Below are positions 36,955 through 47,855 of a stretch of DNA of 64,000 bases, piece after piece. Each line of letters starts with the position of its first letter. Position 1 is the stretch's first letter. The position numbers and the translations under genes were made by a program. The stretch is from Polyodon spathula. Its lineage: Eukaryota > Chordata > Actinopteri > Acipenseriformes > Polyodontidae. Under the pieces are notes generated by a model. That model worked only from the letters and a program-made list of their open reading frames with translations, did no database searches and was not told the origin of the DNA. Where the stretch lies: the NCBI RefSeq assembly GCF_017654505.1, contig NC_054553.1, positions 1-64,000 on the forward strand, given 5' to 3'.

Positions 36955-37520
36955 TAAAGGATTAGACTATTCAGTGCTGTGCACAGCAAACACACACATG
37001 TATCTTAAAACAGTTATATAATAAAGGATTAGACTATTAGACAGTTTGGCAGGGATAAGGTGAATACTATCCCTGCCAAATACACCTGCAGACTGTGGGT
37101 GTGACTTAATTGATTAATTAGCAATCCATTAAGCCCAGCCACAGGTGTATAAAAGGAGCAGTCTCTGCACTGATGGATTGATGAACCCAGGGCAAGGAGC
37201 ACAGCATGGCAGCCAAAAGGAAGTATTACCATTTCCCCCCCAGACAAAAAGCAGGTAACTACCACCAGAACACCCAGAGATGATTACCTGCCTGCCCAGC
37301 ATCTATCACTTGTTTATAAGCTTGATCTGCCTGTGCCCTTTTGTGTACAGCTGTTGGATATTTAAAGACACAGCACCCATTTATTTTGATGAATGTTTGT
37401 GTTGTTTTTTGTGAAAAAATTTGTACAACGTGCTTAAACTGCCTCCTTTCGCCTCTGCTGTTAAAGCCTGCACTACGACACTGTCTGTCCACAGCATCCT
37501 AAAACAGTTCTATAATAAAG
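36955..37520. mobile_element. Unclassified ~450-bp insertion within a 66-bp tandem duplication
   Basis: ATAAAGGATTAGACTATT occurs at 36955 and again at 37021, and TAAAACAGTTATAT (37006) recurs as TAAAACAGTTCTAT (37500). This fits a 66-bp tandem duplication whose second copy was split by about 450 bp (roughly 37041-37494; ACAG lies at both edges). The insert opens with a perfect 13-bp hairpin (TTTGGCAGGGATA 37045-37057, complement 37068-37080, loop 10 bp). A second short inverted pair (ACACCTG/CAGGTGT) follows, then a TATAAAAGG box at 37148. A solo LTR or a non-autonomous DNA element are both possible. I recall similar sequence from fish genomes but cannot verify it. Confidence 0.55.
37148..37156 (+). 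promoter_or_regulatory. TATA box inside the unclassified insertion
   Basis: TATAAAAGG follows directly on CAGGTG and is the best TATA match in the neighbourhood. A start site would be expected about 30 bp downstream, near 37180. If the insert is a solo LTR this would be its U3 promoter. No downstream coding frame was found. Confidence 0.4.
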
Positions 37521-38117
37521 TACCACAGATATGGGTGTGTAGATCATTTCTAATGAAGGTAGAAGCTCTGTGCTGTATGGCTATTTCTAAATTGTAAACT
37601 TTGCTTTCTTTGTATTAAAAAATTGCTTTGATATCTTATTACATTAGCCAGATGTTTTGAAAGTCAAGATGGCAATTATGTCAACACTGTTGCTGTCAAA
37701 GCTAGTGATCCATAACGGCACCAAACAAAGATTGCAGCCTGAAAAATGATGAATGGCTTGTCTAGTTATCTCAAAGTATGGTTCTGTCAACTAAATATGT
37801 AAAAGCTCAGCAAGATTTCAATAGTAAGGTTCTCTTTTGATCAGCCAAGTATTTCCTAACAAGATGAGAGTGTCCTGGGGATGTATGCTGCATGATTAAT
37901 TAGTTACCAGAAGCTGAGAGACTTCACTGCTACTTCCCAGCAGGTTTCTAAATGGTTTCTTTTGTTTACTGAATTAGTCTTAATTTGTGCATTAAGATGT
38001 TTAAGAGCATGTGTCACTTGCTAATATGCACTAAACTGGTCGATAACAACCAAGTGACAACAAGAAAAACCCAAACAGCTTGTATCTTCAATTTCACTTT
38101 TATCTCTCTCTCCACAG

Positions 38118-38169
38118 GTATGTTTATATTCCATGCTGCTCAGAGGATGACCCAAGGAAAGTATACCAG
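38118..38169 (+). other. Possible internal exon (52 bp) with good splice signals
   Basis: A pyrimidine tract (CACTTTTATCTCTCTCTCCA) leads into CAG at 38115-38117, and the segment ends ACCAG followed by GTAAGAA, close to the optimal vertebrate donor. The 52 bp are open in two of three frames. One gives YVYIPCCSEDDPRKVYQ and the other MFIFHAAQRMTQGKYT plus two bases. I recognise neither as a known family. Good acceptor and donor pairs also arise by chance, so this is a hypothesis that the window lies in a transcribed gene or lncRNA. Confidence 0.25.
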
Positions 38170-38528
38170 GTAAGAAACTCAAATGTCTTTTATTGCATCA
38201 ATATTCTTTCTCACACACACACATCTCTCAGTTGGATAGACAGCTGCTGAAAAATGACACAGAACTCTCTAATGGTTGAATACTGGTATGAGGGTAGTAT
38301 CATGCATGTAAACCAAATGACTAATTAATACCTTAACCTGTCATGTATTACACCTAATATATGTAAATTAAATGACTAGTTAGTATGACAATCATCAATC
38401 ATGTAGTATACTTAATAAGTAAACAGAACGACTAGTTAGCAGCACAGTCAACAATCACATCATTTACTTAATATAGGCAAACAAATGACTGGTCACCAAC
38501 ACAGTGATCATTTGGGCTCCCAAGGCAG

Positions 38529-38659
38529 GACAGTCACACATGTGCACTCCTGCTCCTCCATGAAACTCAGACAGTCTTGCAGATTATCCAGGGTTGAAAC
38601 AGACCCGTCTCTCATCAGCCGTCGATCCCCTAAGACTCACAGGCACCCGTTAGAGCCGA
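38529..38659 (+). other. Possible downstream exon (131 bp)
   Basis: The segment follows AAGGCAG (weak pyrimidine tract) and ends GCCGA followed by GTGAGTAC, a fair donor. Joined to the 52-bp candidate in its second open frame, the reading continues uninterrupted for 43 more codons, with a basic stretch SLISRRSPKTHRHPLEP. The compatible phase is a one-in-three coincidence, and no family is recognised. Confidence 0.13.
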
Positions 38660-39293
38660 GTGAGTACAGATAAAACCAATGTAGTTCTACTTTATTATAT
38701 CCATGATATAAAACTGAAATAATCAAGAGCTCAGCTTGACTAATGTCAGAATTCTAATGACCATGCTGTGTGTAGATAGATAGGTGGAGTAGGGTTTTAG
38801 TAATTAGCTAGACAGTGTTTGATAAATAGACCAGAGCAGTAGAATTGAATGAGAAAATGTGCAATGGTATGTCATTTATCAGAAAGAGAGAACTTGTTTT
38901 TGATACAAATGCAGGAGAACCACACTGCATACTTCTCCAGCTAAGTAATTACTTAGAAATGTAATTAGAAAAAAAACACACAAAACAAGATTGGTTGTTG
39001 AACAGAGCCTAGTGCTTTTAATCATTCTATTAGCTCAGTCAGTTAGATGCATTGGTATGAGCAGACTGTACAATGTTTGTTTTGATGCCAATACAACAGC
39101 GGCATTTCACATGAACCAGCGCTCACTCCCTTCAACCTTGCTATTCCATTTAATCAATATGGGCTGTCTTCCAATGCATTCCCACTGCTGGATTGGTGAG
39201 CTGCATGAGCTATAGACGACAAGGGGGCCTTGATTACAATGCAGCTCTATGAATCATTTCCTGGAAATGTAGGTGCCAAGGTTTTCTTTTTTT

Positions 39294-39346
39294 ACTCTCT
39301 CTCTCTTGCTCTGTCTCTCTCTCTCACTCTGTCTCTCTCTTGCTCT
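39294..39346. repeat. (TC)n microsatellite, imperfect
   Basis: CTCTCT runs are broken by TGCTCTG and ACTCTG interruptions. The polypyrimidine strand could adopt triplex structure. It sits about 75 bp upstream of the next minisatellite. Confidence 0.9.
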
Positions 39347-39422
39347 CATCCCTTGGGAAGCACACATTGTAAGAAACCTGCTCAGCAAGCCTTGCAATTA
39401 AATACAAGTCAGGCAGGTGCTC

Positions 39423-40074
39423 CTATCTGAGCCTCTTGCTGCACTGCCTCTGTCTGTGTCTGCTGTTAGTATCCTATCTGAGCCTCCTGCTGCACTGTCT
39501 CTGTCTGTGTCTGCTGTTAGTATCCTATCTGAGCCTCCTGCTGCACTGTCTGTGTCTGCTGTTAGTATCCTATCTGAGCCTCCTGCTGCACTGCCTCTGT
39601 CTGTGTCTGCTGTTAGTGTCCTATCTGAGCCTCTTGCTGCACTGCCTCTGTCTGTGTCTGCTGTTATTATCCTATCTGAGCCTCCTGCTGCACTGCCTCT
39701 GTCTGTGTCTGCTGTTAGTATCCTATCTGAGCCTCCTGCTGCACTGTCTCTGTCTGTGTCTGCTGTTAGTATCCTATCTGAGCCTCCTGCTGCACTGTCT
39801 CTGTCTGTGTCTGCTGTTAGTATCTTATCTGAGCCTCCTGCTGCACTGCCTCTGTCTGTGTCTGCTGTTAGTATCCTATCTGAGCCTCCTGCTGCACTGC
39901 CTCTGTCTGTGTCTGCTGTTAGTATCCTATCTGAGCCTCCTGCTGCACTGCCTCTGTCTGTGTCTGCTGTTAGTGTCCTATCTGAGCCTCCTGCTGCACT
40001 GCCTCTCTGTGTCTGCTGTTAGTATCCTATCTGAGCCTCCTGCTGCACTATCTCTGTCTGTGTCTGCTGTTAGT
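39423..40074. repeat. Minisatellite, 51-bp unit, about 13 copies
   Basis: The unit is CTATCTGAGCCTCCTGCTGC, then ACTGCCTCTGTCTGTGTCTG, then CTGTTAGTATC (51 bp, 17 codons). One copy lacks 6 bp and one lacks 2 bp within the CTGTCT tract. Two plus-strand frames (201 and 245 codons) remain open and encode Leu/Cys- or Ser/Pro/Ala-rich repeats. The frames overlap each other throughout and shift at the indels, so they are repeat artefacts. Confidence 0.95.
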
Positions 40075-40094
40075 GGAAGTGGAAGGTTAACACA

Positions 40095-40145
<51 letters not shown>
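40095..40145. repeat. (ATT)n microsatellite
   Basis: A perfect ATT trinucleotide run of about 17 repeats, 20 bp beyond the end of the 51-bp minisatellite. Confidence 0.95.
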
Positions 40146-40148
<3 letters not shown>

Positions 40149-41810
40149 TCTCTGCAATGCTTTGGATAAATGAACGGTTCTCTTTGTGTGGTTTAAGAAA
40201 AGAAAATGTTGAAGTTTGATGTGCTGCAGAGATTGTATCTATAGTAACAAAACAACATGTGCTGTGTGAGTTGAGCATGGTATATAGCTGGTCTGTAGTG
40301 TAACATCATGGCCATAATAACAAGTTTAGCAGTAGATCTATCTGTCTGTGTCTTACTAGTTCCTAGAGCTGTAGTTTCTGCTGCTAACTTTCTCATTTTA
40401 ACGTTCTGGTGCTTATGATTTCTTGAATGATTCATTCCTCAGAAAAAGCTCCTCTTCTGATATACAATCGTCCTGAAGATAAGTCACTTAACAGTATGGC
40501 ATGTTCTACAATTCAATTTCATCAGCCATATTCAGACACTTTCATTTTTGAAGCAGTTGATCCCAATTATCGCTTTTTCTCTCACCTTGGGTGGCAAATA
40601 AAATGAACATTTATGCAGCGAGAGTTCATAACATTGTAATTTTGCTCATTACTAGAGCTCTGTAGCTGACCTTCTTGAGATTGTTATTCAACTGGTGTAT
40701 GTTTGGCTTATTAGCAAGGGTGTGCCCAAAGTCTTGTTGACAAGAATGAGCCTGCTGCAGCAGACCTGTGGTAATGTTTTACTTCCTTACAACAGTCCGG
40801 GATGACATTTACAAAACAAACAATGCAATGACTGGGGGCAATGCAGTGAGGCGCTGTGACATCAACCACAGGTCACATGACCAAGTATTCTAAAGATATC
40901 ACTAAATGAATTTCAAAGCCAGGTTTTTACTCTGTATGAGATCATTTGAAATGTCTTAAACCTATTTTAACATCTGGTAAGACTGACTCATTACAGGAGC
41001 TACATCTGGGTGTGTATCAGAGTCCATACTTGGAGGGGAAAGGGTAGAGGGAGGATTCCACATAAATGAGAGTACAATGCAGATCTCCTGGGCATTACTA
41101 GAACGAATCCTTATTCACAGGGACAGCATGTATCCTTTCAAAGTTAATCAGTACCAATATTAAACCTGTTACAAACATGCCAATGAAGTATTACAAAAAA
41201 AAATTAAAAATTCACAGACAATCCAGTATAACAGACTGTCCTGAGCAAATAATGCAAAATATCCCCCCCCCCCCCCCCAGCCATAAATTCACCTTGAGAC
41301 CACGTATATAATATAATTAGCATAGCAAGTCTTGACAATATGACAAATACAATCTCAGTCTCTAATGCCAGGTATGCATTCCGCCCATGTTATACTGAAA
41401 GAGTGTAATGAATAGTAATGTAGCGCCAGACATGCATTTAATGTGTTCATTCCATCATGTTTATCATTTATCATATCTGCCCCAGATTGTACAGATATGT
41501 CCTATCTTTTTCATTCATTTCACTTGCAGGGGCACTGCATTGTTATATGTTACAGGTGCTCTTGGCAGAGCAATAGCACCTGTTGTTACATCTTTTTATA
41601 TTTATAGATCCTTTTCTGATAAACTTGGTGCCTTGTATTACTTGGTAAAGGCCAGGATAAGTATGCTGTGATAAGATTCAGAAAGGAGTGTTCTAGTCAC
41701 TTCCTATCCAGCTCGTAGGATTGGAACCCAGGATTGTCCTCGCTGATCCAAGGGGAGTTGGCATTTGGTTTACAAAAGCGGTTCCCAGTCCTTGTTCCTT
41801 ATGGTATTGT
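40146..41810. other. Non-coding stretch
   Basis: No recognised coding region or element. A 16-base C run is present at 41263-41278. A short frame at 41408-41671 is unrecognised. Confidence 0.55.
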
Positions 41811-42490
41811 ATCCACTGCAGGACACTGTATAAGCTGTTATCTGCTGCAGCTCACTGTATCCCATGCAGCTCACTGTGTCCGCTGCAGCTCACTGTGTCC
41901 GCTGCAGCTCACTGTGTCCGCTGCAGCTCACTGTGTCCGCTGCAGCTCACTGTGTCTGCTTCAGCTCACTGTATCCGCTTCAGCTCACTGTATCCATTGC
42001 AGCTCATTGTATCTACTGCAACTCATTGTATCCACTGCAGGACACTGTATAAGCTGTTATCTGCTGCAGCTCATTGTATCTGCTGCAGCTCATTGTATCT
42101 GCTGCAGCTCATTGTATCTGCTGCAGCTCATTGTATCTGCTGCAGCTCACTGTATCTGCTTCAGCTCACTGTATCCATTGCAGCTCATTGTATCTACTGC
42201 ATCTCATTGTATCCACTGCAGGACACTGTATAAGCTGTTATCTGCTGCAGCTCATTGTGTCCGCTGCAGCTCATTGTGTCCGCTGCAGCTCATTGTGTCC
42301 GCTGCAGCTCATTGTATCTGCTGCAGCTCATTGTGTCCGCTGCAGCTCACAGTATCCATTGTAGCTCTTTGTATCTGTTGCAGCTCATTATGTCCACTGC
42401 AGCTCATTGTATCTGCTGCAGCTCACTGTATCTGCTGCAGTTCATTTCTACTGTAGCTCATTGTATTCACTGCAGCTGATTTCTACTGCA
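41811..42490. repeat. Nested minisatellite, 18-bp unit with larger blocks
   Basis: The base unit is CTGCAGCTCAYTGTRTCY (18 bp), repeated roughly 37 times with many variants. A distinctive segment, GGACACTGTATAAGCTG then TTATCTGCTGCAG, recurs at 41821, 42040 and 42221. The array is therefore also a set of larger blocks of 219 and 181 bp. Every unit contains a PstI-type CTGCAG palindrome. 18 bp is 6 codons, giving several overlapping open frames of up to 240 codons that I do not accept as genes. Confidence 0.93.
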
Positions 42491-45400
42491 GGGTATGGAA
42501 TAAAAGATCCCACCACTGAATGGCAGTTTGAGCAGCTTTTTACAATCTCTAAACTGTCTTTTCAGCTCCCAACTATCCCTGCAGCTCCACATTGTGTAGC
42601 ACTGTCTAAAGACAGGCAAACAATGGGAGCAATATACTGTTGGTCCACAGTGTCAGTATGAACAGTATGAGAATCACCCATCCTGTGAGAATGCAGGTAA
42701 GCCCTATTCAGAGGTGTCACTTCTGTAAAGAGTACAAAGAGAATCTCCCACATTGCATTCTGAAGACCTGTGCTGTGATATACTGTACCTCTAGCAATTT
42801 CTTAATGGGTAGATTTAATGCTATGGAGCTGAAACAAGTAACTGAATTTACATTGAAGCAGCTTCACTCTTTAGTCAAATACACCTGCAATGTAACCTCA
42901 TTTAGCTTTGTCAGGTATATACAGTACATCAAGCAATGTGCCACTGGACATATCGACTTTATTTTCAATATATACTGATGTTGATTTTTACTTTTGACAT
43001 TTTTGAAAGTGCTGAACTGAAAATGTAAGTTGGGAAGACTGCATAACATATTAATTCTGGCCATTATCTCTAACCGCGTACACCAAGGTCACATGCAGTG
43101 TATTAGTCTGGAACTCGACAGTCCTCTGGGCTGCTATTCAAATCCAGCCAGGGAGCTCAATGCATTGAGTTGTGGAGCTGCAGCCTGACTCAGGCTGGGT
43201 ATTGATGCTGAACCAGTGCTGGAATAAACCCAGGAGATATTCAGACCTGCAGGAGGGATGCTGCCAGGGTTATTGCACCCTCTCAGTTAAATGGAACTTG
43301 AGGTTTGCTGCTTGCTGTAGTGCGTCCCGCTTGGGTTAGAGATATCAAGAATACAACAAGGCTGTTGTTGATGCAAAGGAGCTATTCAATAGATAACGTG
43401 TCTATAGTTCCAATTTAGCAACCAATACCCAATAGTTCTCATATGTCCCACACAATTGAATTGAAAATGTTTTAAGACTTTTAACACAATCTATTTGATC
43501 TTCTTTGGAAAAGCAAACCGAGCCATTGCAGTTGTATTGTTCCTCTTCTCTGTGGCTGCAACCTCCTGCAGCACAAGGTTTAATGTTGGCTCTGCAGATG
43601 GACAATACAGTTTGAAATTGCTAAAAGCGTGGGTTTGAGTTGGCTTCAGTTTCACTTTTCAGTAAGACTGAAATTATAAATTGAAACTGGAGAAGCAGAT
43701 TATTGCACTGCTATAAGCGTACTGTAATCATTGGAGGGCAGATCACTCTCAGTGCAATTCTATTATCTAGGTATACTGGGGATCATGGCTCTTCATCTAA
43801 TTAGGAAAGTCTTCAGTACCCCATTGGGGGGAAAAAAGAAACTGCAGTCTGATAGAGATGAGGTCTCCACCGAGGAAAGGATTTTGATCTTCAGGACAAC
43901 GTACCAGCAGTTAGAAAAAAAAGGGCTTGCTGTGACTCCTGTAATGACACAACATATATCCTGGATCAGCTCAACCTTATTGCTCTCCCACCCTGGTGTG
44001 GTCTACAGTCTGGCTCTGTTTTTAATGTGCTGAGGGTCATGTTGGGTTCTCATGAAATGAACAACACTTGTAATGCGCTGAGTGCCCAGCAGGAGGCTAT
44101 AAAGGACTCAACCATCACTAATGGAGGGGGGGAGATTCTCCTCTCCAATGTATGGATACAGATCTTATTATGATGCAAAAGAAAAATGAAAATCTCTATT
44201 CATGTCATTAACGATCCAGCTATAGTCCTGTTATTTACAATAAAGGCAAATGAATGATGCTGTATGTCTGCTATAGTTTGCCTTGCCTCCCCTTTACAAT
44301 TTGGGTGTCTTGGGCTTCCTTAAATTAACTGTGCTCCAGACCAATAAAAGGAAATGCCTTTTACATAAATACATGAATTACATATTGCATGTTGGAGATA
44401 CATATGTCAGAGTATATCCCAAATGGTGTTTATCATCCTCAGCACACAGCACCACTCCATCTGCTGCATGGGCAATGAAGGAAGAGCAATAGATTATTTT
44501 ATAAAGATGGGCTGCAGCATCTACCAAAGGAACTCTGTCTGGATTTGAACACATACTGTTCACAAGATTACTAATCTCTTGGTCTATAGATAATAATAGA
44601 TTCAACTGTAATGAGATTCTCGGCTATGCACTTCTGTTCAGTATTACAAAAAGGATGACCAAACCCTTGATTAATTTTACCAAAAGTGTAGATTTCTCAG
44701 ATATTGTAACTAAAGTGTATTCTCTATTTAATATATATTAAAAAAAAAAAAAAAAAAAAGTAATGTGGCAGGGGAGATGACACATATACATGTCCGTTTC
44801 AATTGCTGTTTTCAGTCAATGATATCTTCATATAACAGCTGGGCTCAAGCATTTGCTTTCTCATTCCATTCGAATCTCTGAATACTTCAGGACAATCTCA
44901 GGCAGTGCTGTTGTTTTAATAGCACGTGATAATTGAAGTAATAACTTGTACGGCATTTTGTTGTTTTGAATGTGTCTTTACCACTGATGCGTACTCTGCT
45001 CACATGTATATTAACTGGGCTAAGTTAAGAGTCTCGCCACATTGTTGCAGCAGTGCTTTGTAACTGTAATATACAGTATTGTGTGTGGCTTTTAAAACCA
45101 AGACTATTTCACCCATTACTCTTTCCTCTGTATCTCTTCCTTATTGTCTTAGCAATGTACAGTAGCAGCTGTTAAAGAGTGAAGCATTGTGTAGTTACAG
45201 CCTGAGACACACAGAAAGGAGGTCACATGTTCACACAGTCTGTTTTTTATTTTTTTTCTTGCACACATTTGTTGCTCTGCTGTGCTGTACTGCATTCAGA
45301 ACACATGGATTCAGAAAAGACTGATGAAGAATATTTACATAACGGAAAGCAAAAGCATCCTTTATATTCTGGTGACGTGGAAACTGCTTGTTTGTTGAAG

Positions 45401-46257
45401 GTGGAAATGCAGTCAAATCCGAATGACTATGCCTGCCCCCTGGCTATCGGATCTGTTCTCCAACCCCAGCAATGCATTTCAGTTTCAAGAAGCACAGGCA
45501 GTAATCTGGTGCAGGAAGACTTCATCCCCATACTTTAGTGGTGACTCCCAGGAAATTAGAGGGCAATTTGTGTCTCAAGCAAACCGGAGTAAAGAACAAA
45601 GCTATCGGTTGAGTCAGAGGGCTATTGTTAACAGACTTAAAAGGGCATAACTATCAACTTTATACACAAAGCACATAATGATTTATATCAGAATTTAAAA
45701 AAAAAAAAAAATCACTTCAAGCACCAACTTGCCAGTGCATGTTCAGTTTAACATGGCATTGCATTTGTGTGCCATCAGTCAGTTGAAACCCCAGTGGGAG
45801 TCTGTATTGCTGTGATGCAGGTGACTGCTGTGTGAGCCCAAGGAGACAGGTGTGCTTGTTGTTCATCCCCACGACCGTCAGTTAACAAGCTTCATTTGTT
45901 ATTACACAAACTAGTAAAAAAAAATCAAATCTAAATAGTCTGTTTTATTAGATGTATTGTGCCAAGACCTGCAGTGCAAAGCCACTTGATTAAATACAGA
46001 CAGTGCCAGACAGTCACTTCTGTTTATTGCTTGCATACTGTCCAGGTGGGTTATTTGCTGCTTTAAATACTCTATTTCTCTGCCAGAACACTAATAATAA
46101 TAATGTGTGCTATATGGAGGCTCAAACAGAATACGATTCAAGTTTAGGATTTTCTCACATTCACTTTTTTACATTATTAATCTAGCTTTTTGAATGTCTT
46201 TATTTAACATCATGGTATTCCTCTGCATATAGAAGGCTCTTTGCATTCAGACTTGCT
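42491..46257. other. Mostly non-coding stretch
   Basis: Short unrecognised frames include 43731-44033 (100 codons). A consensus-like donor (CAG/GTAAGC) occurs at 42693-42700 after candidate acceptors near 42564-42583, but the DNA between them is not convincingly open. A 20-base A run lies at 44740-44759 and another at 45698-45711. Confidence 0.5.
45305..45538 (+). other. Unrecognised 78-codon frame behind a good splice acceptor
   Basis: A T/C-rich tract (45240-45293) ends in TGCATTCAG at 45291-45299, a plausible acceptor. Six bases later an ATG opens a 78-residue frame beginning MDSEKTDEEYLHNGKQKHPL and ending at TAG 45536-45538. Composition is mixed and hydrophilic, unlike the low-complexity frames elsewhere in the window. 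A second frame (45423-45650) stays open over its 3' half, which could mean an indel in an old coding sequence or mere chance. No family is recognised. Confidence 0.15.
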
Positions 46258-46650
46258 GCTTTTTTTTCCCCCTCAAACATTTAGTAATAGCCAATTGAGT
46301 TGACCCCATTTTTCTCCCAATTTGAAATGGCCTAATTGTAGTTAGGCTCAGCTCAGCTCACCACTACCACCCCCATGCTGACTCTGGAGCAGCGAAGATG
46401 AACACATGCTGTCCTCCGAAAAGTGTGCCATCAGCCAACCGCTGCTTTTCACTCTGCAGGCATGCCATGCAGCCAACCCAGAGCTACAGCATCGGAGGAC
46501 TATGCAGCTTATCAGGTGGCGCTAGGCCAATTGTGTACCACCGCCTGGGAACAGTGGAATAGCTTGGACTCGAACCGATGACCTCCAGGCTATAGGACGT
46601 ATCCTGTCACTTTACACGGAACACCTTTACCGGACGTGCCACTCGGGAGC
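46258..46650 (-). mobile_element. tRNA-derived SINE-like retroposon, minus strand
   Basis: On the minus strand the element starts at 46650 with GCTCCCGAGTGGCACG (A-box region). It has a B box GGTTCGAGTCC (46576-46566) that fits the Pol III consensus exactly, so the first 85 bases look like a tRNA-related head. The body runs through blocks such as GCCTAGCGCCACCTGATAAG and TGGCACACTTTTCGGAGGAC and ends near an A-rich 3' edge (T-rich on the plus strand, 46258-46270). I recall similar sequence as a common repeat in early-branching ray-finned fish. Exact ends and target duplication are unclear. Confidence 0.65.
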
Positions 46651-46706
46651 ATTTTTCTTGTGTTTCTGAAGATTTCCTTGTGCTTAAAGCGCAATAAAAA
46701 TAAAAG

Positions 46707-46742
46707 CCCCCCCCCCCCCCCCCCCCCCTCTTTTTTTTTTTT
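46707..46742. repeat. Poly-C / poly-T homopolymer pair
   Basis: 22 consecutive C are followed by TC and 12 T. Such runs are prone to sequencing and assembly length errors. Confidence 0.95.
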
Positions 46743-47728
46743 ATAAATCAGACTGTAATAAGTTACTTCCCAAAAGAAACCTCCAGGTATTCATAATAAT
46801 AAGGATTAATGAATATAAATGTCATAGAGTTGATTAAAAAATAAAAATACACTTTATACAAGTATGAGTCCAGCAGAAGGTGTTTTCAATAGCCTGACCT
46901 CGTTGCTGTGGGAGATGCTTTTCTGTAATACCCCGCTATACTGCATTGTATACTGGAACAAAGTAAGCCAATTAAATCAAATTGTCAAAGTAGCATGATT
47001 TTCTGAAATGAGGAAACCAAACCGAATGGGCAGTGGATGTAGCTGAATGCTAATGATGACCAAACTTAAATAATGAAATAAATACATTGAAACCCTGAAC
47101 AATGGCTGGGTGAATGGAAAACAAACAAAAACTCCACACAGCATCTCTTGTGTCTAATTGTAATTATTATTCACTTTGTAGAGTGCAAGTGTTTTTCTCC
47201 TTCTCTGTTTAAGTGTAAGGGTTTCAATTAGCAGACTGTCCAATTCATTACACTTTAGATGTTGGCTTTGATCAAGCATGAGTAAGCTCAAGGGAAAAGT
47301 CATTTCTTAAGAGTTACAATTTTAGCCTTAATGGATTTTAATTAATTTGTGAGAATGCACTACAATGGGATAATACCTGAAAGAGCTTGAAACATGAAGC
47401 AGTGTCAGAAATGAACTAAAGCTACAACAAGTCCACCCATACAGAACCCGCAAGGCTACTCCAAGTCATTCTATAAGCCGCAGCATTGACAAACAAAGAC
47501 TTCAAACACACAAGCAGTTCTGCTTCCTATCAGCGGTAATATCTAACATGGCTGCCATTACCAGCTGCTTAATGAACCTTGACTTTCTTTCCTCATCGAA
47601 CTGCTAGCAGCTAATGGCCACAGTGTGAAATTATAATGCTTAGGTATGTGCCAAATGGGAGTGTATGTGTTTAATAAACAAGATGCAGTCATTGGAGGAT
47701 CACTGTTAGCAATGCTACATCTCTGAAA
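46743..47728. other. Non-coding stretch
   Basis: No recognisable gene, repeat family or RNA gene was seen in this interval. Confidence 0.55.
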
Positions 47729-47735
47729 TGTGTGT

Positions 47736-47826
<91 letters not shown>

Positions 47827-47855
47827 CACACACACACAGAGCGAGAGAGAGAGAT
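47729..47855. repeat. Compound TG / (TA)n / CA / GA microsatellite
   Basis: TGTGTGTATG passes into about 70 bp of pure TA, then ACATATACATATACACACAC, then GAGAGAGAGA. Alternating purine-pyrimidine tracts can adopt cruciform or Z-DNA. Ile-Tyr frames on the minus strand are artefacts. Confidence 0.95.

Larger units (their letters stand above)
37521..39293. other. Mostly non-coding; contains a possible spliced exon
   Basis: Apart from the splice-flanked segments listed separately at 38118 and 38529, no coding region or transposon was recognised. TTAATTA and ACTAGTTAG blocks recur loosely at 38320-38470, as in a degraded repeat. Confidence 0.5.

Noticed and set aside
39417..40173. 201- and 245-codon Leu/Cys- or Ser/Pro-rich frames
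   Set aside because: They overlap in different frames over a 51-bp minisatellite, and indels in the array shift them. They are repeat artefacts.
41721..42479. Several overlapping frames up to 240 codons with repeated His-Cys motifs
   Set aside because: They reflect the 18-bp unit. The regular His/Cys spacing mimics a metal-binding repeat, but the same DNA is open in other frames.
42564..42700. Exon between acceptors near 42564-42583 and the CAG/GTAAGC donor
   Set aside because: The interval is not convincingly open in one frame and sits at the edge of a repeat array. A non-coding exon cannot be excluded.
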